From assembly GCA_024516155.1 (NCBI GenBank), contig JAJJXM010000003.1, forward strand, positions 62,001-126,000: a stretch of DNA of 64,000 nt, read 5' to 3'. How positions within the stretch are numbered: position 1 is the first letter of the stretch; the number at the start of each line of letters is the position of its first letter. Origin of the DNA: Pyronema omphalodes. Taxonomy: Eukaryota; Ascomycota; Pezizomycetes; Pezizales; Pyronemataceae. Positions 60,301 to 64,000 of the stretch are shown here, one piece after another. The translations under genes were made by a program, and so were the position numbers. The notes below the pieces were generated by a model, which was not told the DNA's origin, did not search any database, and saw nothing but the letters and a program-made list of their open reading frames with translations.

Positions 60301-61883
60301 ATTCCTTCTCTCCTTTCCAAATCTTGGTGTAATGATCGATAATGTTTTCGACAATGCCGTATGCAGTCGCCTCTAACCCAGCCTTGCTGCTTGCATTAAG
60401 CCAGAAGATTGATGAATACCCCTGGCGAAAGGCATGGTAGCGGTACATGTACTCGAGGAGAATCTGAGTCTTTCCAGCTCCACCAGCTCCTAGGACCGCA
60501 ATGTGAGTACGAGGTAACGGCCGCGAGTTGTCTTCGATTTGATTATTCGGCCAGAAAGTTCGTTTGATTTCCTCGAGGATTCCCTCGCGGCCGCTGAAGT
60601 GTACATTTCGAGAAAACGGTGGTTTTAACGGAATAGCGAATTTCTTATCTATAGTAACTATCTTAGCGACTTCAACTTCTTTATCAACTGAAGGAAAATA
60701 TTACCAGGTTTGGTGACATCTTTCTGTTCAGTACAAAGTCGCTTGATACATGCAACAATGCATGTTAAGTTAGGATCGTTTGGGGATTCAAACCGACACA
60801 TCTCGAGATGCGTAGTGTTGAGTGCATGCGTTCTCTCTCCTTTGCCCATTGTGGCGGACACTTCCTCGACAACCTGTCATCCTGGGAATAAGAATTTCAA
60901 TTTCGGGTGTGGTTGGAAAGGGTATTTTAGTAATTTATTAATGTGACATACCTGAGTATTAGTGGATGACGTTTCATAGAAGCATTCGACCGGTATCCGA
61001 AATTTGTCTACGATGTCACCAAATGAATTGAGTTGGTCCCAGAGGCTTGAGCGCGCATTCGGTAATGATGTCCGGGGTCGTGGTTGATCTACGGAAAATT
61101 GCTTTACAATTCGAGTAATTTTGGCCTGTAGTGAAGCTTTCGTTCCTCTATGTGGTGTTCCAAGAAATACTACCCCTTTAGTACAGTGCACCAAAAATCG
61201 GTGAGCATTTTTTGAATTTCCTGATGTAATTATAGCCTGCGAAATAAAAAAGTAAGTACAAGACATCCTAATCTTTATAAAACCGCCCCCCGACGCTGGG
61301 GGACGATCCAACGGGGCTGCGTACATGCTTGCAGATCAACCCTCCGATCCCATGGCAAACGAAGATTATTGGCCTACCCCGAATCTCCGTGTGTCAGTTG
61401 TGTTTCCATTTATCAGCGCCGTTGAAATTACCTTGCTTCTTCTTCTCTCCTCCTCGATACATCTTAACAGCTCTGCCCCCTGTTGCGGAACAATATTGAG
61501 TGGTCGTTTGGTAGGGTATCCATATAGGAGGACCCTGGCATTCGGCACTTGTGTTGGGAGAACATCTTGAGGCCAAAAGAGATCCTTTGTAGCCCAAGTC
61601 TTTTTCACACCGTCTCCAAAGTCATGAATAAATATTAAACTAGCGAAAGATTCAGTAGCTGAAGCGAAGCGAAGCGAGCGAGCGAACGAGCGGGCGAGCG
61701 AGCGAAGGGTAACTTGGGCGCCTAAGGAAAGCGTAGGGCCCTGGGCAGTGGGAGTCCGAGGAGTCCGGGGAGTCTGGGAAATGTTGGGTAGGGCAGCGCA
61801 CCGGGGGATACGCACTCAAACTCAGTATTCGATCCGGGATTGTAGATGACACTGAGACCGTCGTCTTTGATAGTATTCTCATC
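57380..61883 (-). CDS. NOD-like receptor: SesB-like hydrolase, NB-ARC, TPR
   Basis: Six exons: 61883-61816, 61639-61432, 61384-61325, 61236-60952, 60873-60705 and 60657-57380, giving about 1355 residues plus a missing N-terminal piece. The codon before 61883 is TAG, probably the acceptor of an upstream intron. N-terminal alpha/beta-hydrolase fold: KDDGLSVIYNPGSNTE, LIFIHDFGDGVKKTW, PNARVLLYGY, RPIIFVCHGIGGLICKHAII, GVVFLGTPHRG, NTTHLEMCRFES. NB-ARC: HFSGREGILEEI, P-loop LGAGGAGKTQ (about residue 317), LLILDS, QLPLALDQVGAYI. The C-terminal half (about 715-1290) is made of TPRs of the kinesin-light-chain type (LYTQKEELTKAAEAYQRVLT). Fungal NLRs of this build sense non-self and can trigger cell death; here it is inference. 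The intron at 60658-60704 has a second acceptor 9 nt on. Confidence 0.9.
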
Positions 61884-64000
61884 CTACGCCATGTAATTTA
61901 GTATATGCGCACTTGATCATTTTCCAACTCCTGCGATCCTCAGAAGCTCATCGCCATCTCTTCAAATCGAACACCATGTAACGTTCGGCTCCTGGAGTGT
62001 ATGGAAAAGTATAATGAGGTTTTCTTTAGCTAACCATTTTTCGCGTTATTTCGGAGCCGCGGTCGGATCGCGGGATATGGGTGGTAGACGGTGGGTGCTG
62101 GGTGGTGGTAGGTGGTGGGTGTTCGCGCGGACGTGTTGGAGGGTCGGTGGGTGTGTGTTTAAAAGACGGCGTGGGACCCGGGGGTTTATTTTCTCTCTAC
62201 AGTTTTCGTATGTAGATGTTTTCTTCTCTTGTATCTTCTTTTTTTATTCGGAAAATCGTATCTTTCGTGAAAAAAGTATTTTGAACAGTGATTTCTCTTC
62301 GCAAGTTGTGTATCGTTTATTCGTGCATCTCTATCTCTCTCAGTGTCTCTGTGTCTCTTTGTGGTGGTGGTGGGCTGGTTGTAAATTCTGTGTTGCTTGC
62401 TTGCTTGTCTTTGTGTCGCGATTTTTCTTATTATTTTTTCTAGCACCCGCGGCGCGGAGATTATTCGACTTTTAAGAGATGGCGGCTGCTTTTCTCAGGT
62501 TTTCTCACTTGTCGCAACAGGAGGCGGCGGCGGTGTGTGTCTCGTGGGTTGCGCAGGTCATGGATGATGATGATGCTATGGATGGTATGACAAAGCCCAG
62601 TTCTAATTTCTACCAAATTGTATCTAGTCTCGGCCCGTAACTGGTGGACTGTGGACTAAAAAAACAACGGTTCTAGCTTAAACCGGGTTCACTTTGCTGC
62701 AACTGCAGGAGCAAGCCAGTTGGAGATGCAGGAGAAAGGACAGAAGACTGGACTTGCGCGGGCTGTGGCGATGAGGGCGAGGGGGCGGGAGAAATCCGAG
62801 AATGAGGACATTGGTGCTGGAGAACTTGGCTTGCTTTGGCTTGCTGTGGCTTGCACGACTTGCGATGAGGGGGCGCGCAACAGTACTCGTGTAATTCAGC
62901 GGAATCAGCGGAAGTCTCGGAGGCGAACCTCAAACCTTGAATCTCGCGACGAAATTAACCAGGAAACCACTATGTACATCACAGCAAGCAAACACGGTGT
63001 TCAAAAAAAAATCAAAAATCAAAATTCGAAATCCAACCCTCCACATTCCGCATTCCGCATCCAGCATCCAGCAAAAAACTCAAACCAGATGTTTGCAGCA
63101 GAAGTAGCAGCAGCAGCAGTTCTGTAGCTTGTGTTTTCCAGTTGCATTTACATACGTACGGCATGATACATATCCGACCTTCCTGCTATCCTTCTATCCT
63201 TCTGTCCTGCTGATCCCAAATGCGCGTTCCCGTGTTTCTTGGCTATGTATGTTTTAACGCGTCGAGATTGTGCCATCTCGTGATGGTGACGATAATCTAC
63301 TTTACTTTCCTTTACTTTACCTTACTTTACCATCTGAATCCCTTCTCTTCTATATTTTCTTCACAGTAAGGCCTATGTAAACATCTCGAAAAAAAAAACC
63401 CCCCATGCTTTCCGGAGTGGGATCAACGCTGGTTGTGGGTCGTAAGGGAGGGGTCTTCTGCATCTGCATCTGCATCTGCATGCGCCACAACGCTCAACGC
63501 CCGACGCTCAACGCCACGATTCTGAGAATAGCAATACATAGCAATAATGTTCAATAGAAATAACTTCTTTTTTTAAAAAAAAGAAACATGACTCATCATT
63601 CATTATTCATAAACTAACTACTGTACATACTACATACTACATAGCCATCCTGCCATCCTGCCATCCTGCTATCTATCCGACCAGCCAACTATCCGACCAT
63701 CAGCCAGTCGGCCAGTCGGCCAGTCGGTCAGTCGGTCAGTCGGTCTCCTGTAGATCTATATCATATCGAAAAGTCGGGTATAACTGTACAGTCTGTACTC
63801 ATGACCCATGTATGTTCGTTAGTTATCATAATCATAATCATCATAATAATAAACATCATAATAATAAACATCATAATCATCATAATAATAAACATTATAA
63901 AAATAAACATCATAAACATCATAATAATAAACATCATAATCATCATAATCATCATAATAATAAACATCATAATAATAAACATCATAATAATAAACATCAT
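61884..64000. other. Region beyond the NLR, no gene called
   Basis: The first part may hold the NLR promoter and a short first exon. A 153-codon frame at 62014-62475 has erratic composition. Short repeats: GGTGGTGGGTGG-type (62080-62150), CAGCAG triplets near 63100, CATCTG hexamers (63460-63480), CAGTCGGC/CAGTCGGT tandem (63705-63745) and the terminal ATC/ATA repeat. Confidence 0.45.
63826..64000 (+). repeat. CATAATAATAAA microsatellite running off the window end
   Basis: Interrupted repeats of CATAATAATAAA, CATAATCAT and CATAAA, without G on this strand. It continues past the end of the window, so its length is unknown. Confidence 0.9.

Noticed and set aside
62014..62475. 153-codon ORF right of the NLR
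   Set aside because: Composition changes abruptly from Gly/Trp-rich to Phe-rich with no domain; overlaps GGTGGT simple repeats.

Overview
The window is nuclear DNA of a filamentous ascomycete (Pezizomycotina; a leotiomycete-like fungus is a guess). The evidence is short GT-AG introns (47-176 nt) with CTAAC/CTGAC-type branch points, a Zn2Cys6 regulator, a SesB-type NLR, a Ysc84/SH3 protein, a fungal SulP permease and intron-containing tRNA-Ile(AAU) and tRNA-Ser(GCU). Genes are sparse and repeats are abundant, especially after 31 kb. All exon models below were joined by hand, checking reading phase at each junction.

Layout. 0-2 kb: the 3' part of a membrane-protein gene, then a 537-bp MULE-type element with about 93-bp inverted ends and a perfect 9-bp target duplication. 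4.1-6.8 kb: a five-exon sulfate permease. 7.9-11.4 kb: a small disordered protein and two genes that share the same RING-like finger. 12.7 kb: tRNA-Ile. 13.6-21.7 kb: one ten-exon gene for a 2509-residue protein that joins an SF1 helicase with an NFX1/ZNFX1-like Cys-rich segment, a collagen-like PGQ tract, three CbbX/SpoVK-like AAA+ modules and a coiled coil. 22-26.3 kb: a small Ala/Pro-rich protein, tRNA-Ser and a disordered basic protein. 28.9-30.5 kb: a Ysc84 plus SH3 actin-patch protein. 31-37 kb: a gene-poor stretch with an 8-bp tandem array and a 31-bp poly-C run.

37.4-39.5 kb: a four-exon MFS transporter. 42-43.1 kb: an orphan gene with duplicated Pro-rich exon-intron units. 44.9-46.1 kb: a Zn2Cys6 transcription factor without a clear start codon. 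49.7-55.2 kb: two direct copies (about 1.7 kb) of a non-coding segment that flank a 2.04-kb block. This block has short inverted ends and is filled with AAACACC/GGTGTTT arrays, many arranged as palindromes. 55.5-57.1 kb: about 1.6 kb of simple repeats, with roughly 880 bp nearly free of G on the + strand. 57.4-61.9 kb: a NOD-like receptor with a SesB-like hydrolase fold, NB-ARC and TPRs. Its hydrolase has lost the nucleophile serine and carries an altered oxyanion motif. 62-64 kb: no convincing gene.

There is no metabolic cluster. The common thread is inference: the ZNFX1-like helicase/AAA+ giant and the NLR are both of types linked to recognition of non-self RNA or partners. The best candidates for something undescribed are the palindromic GGTGTTT block inside a segmental duplication, the predicted dead hydrolase on the NLR, and the helicase-AAA+ fusion with introns inside three of its four P-loops.
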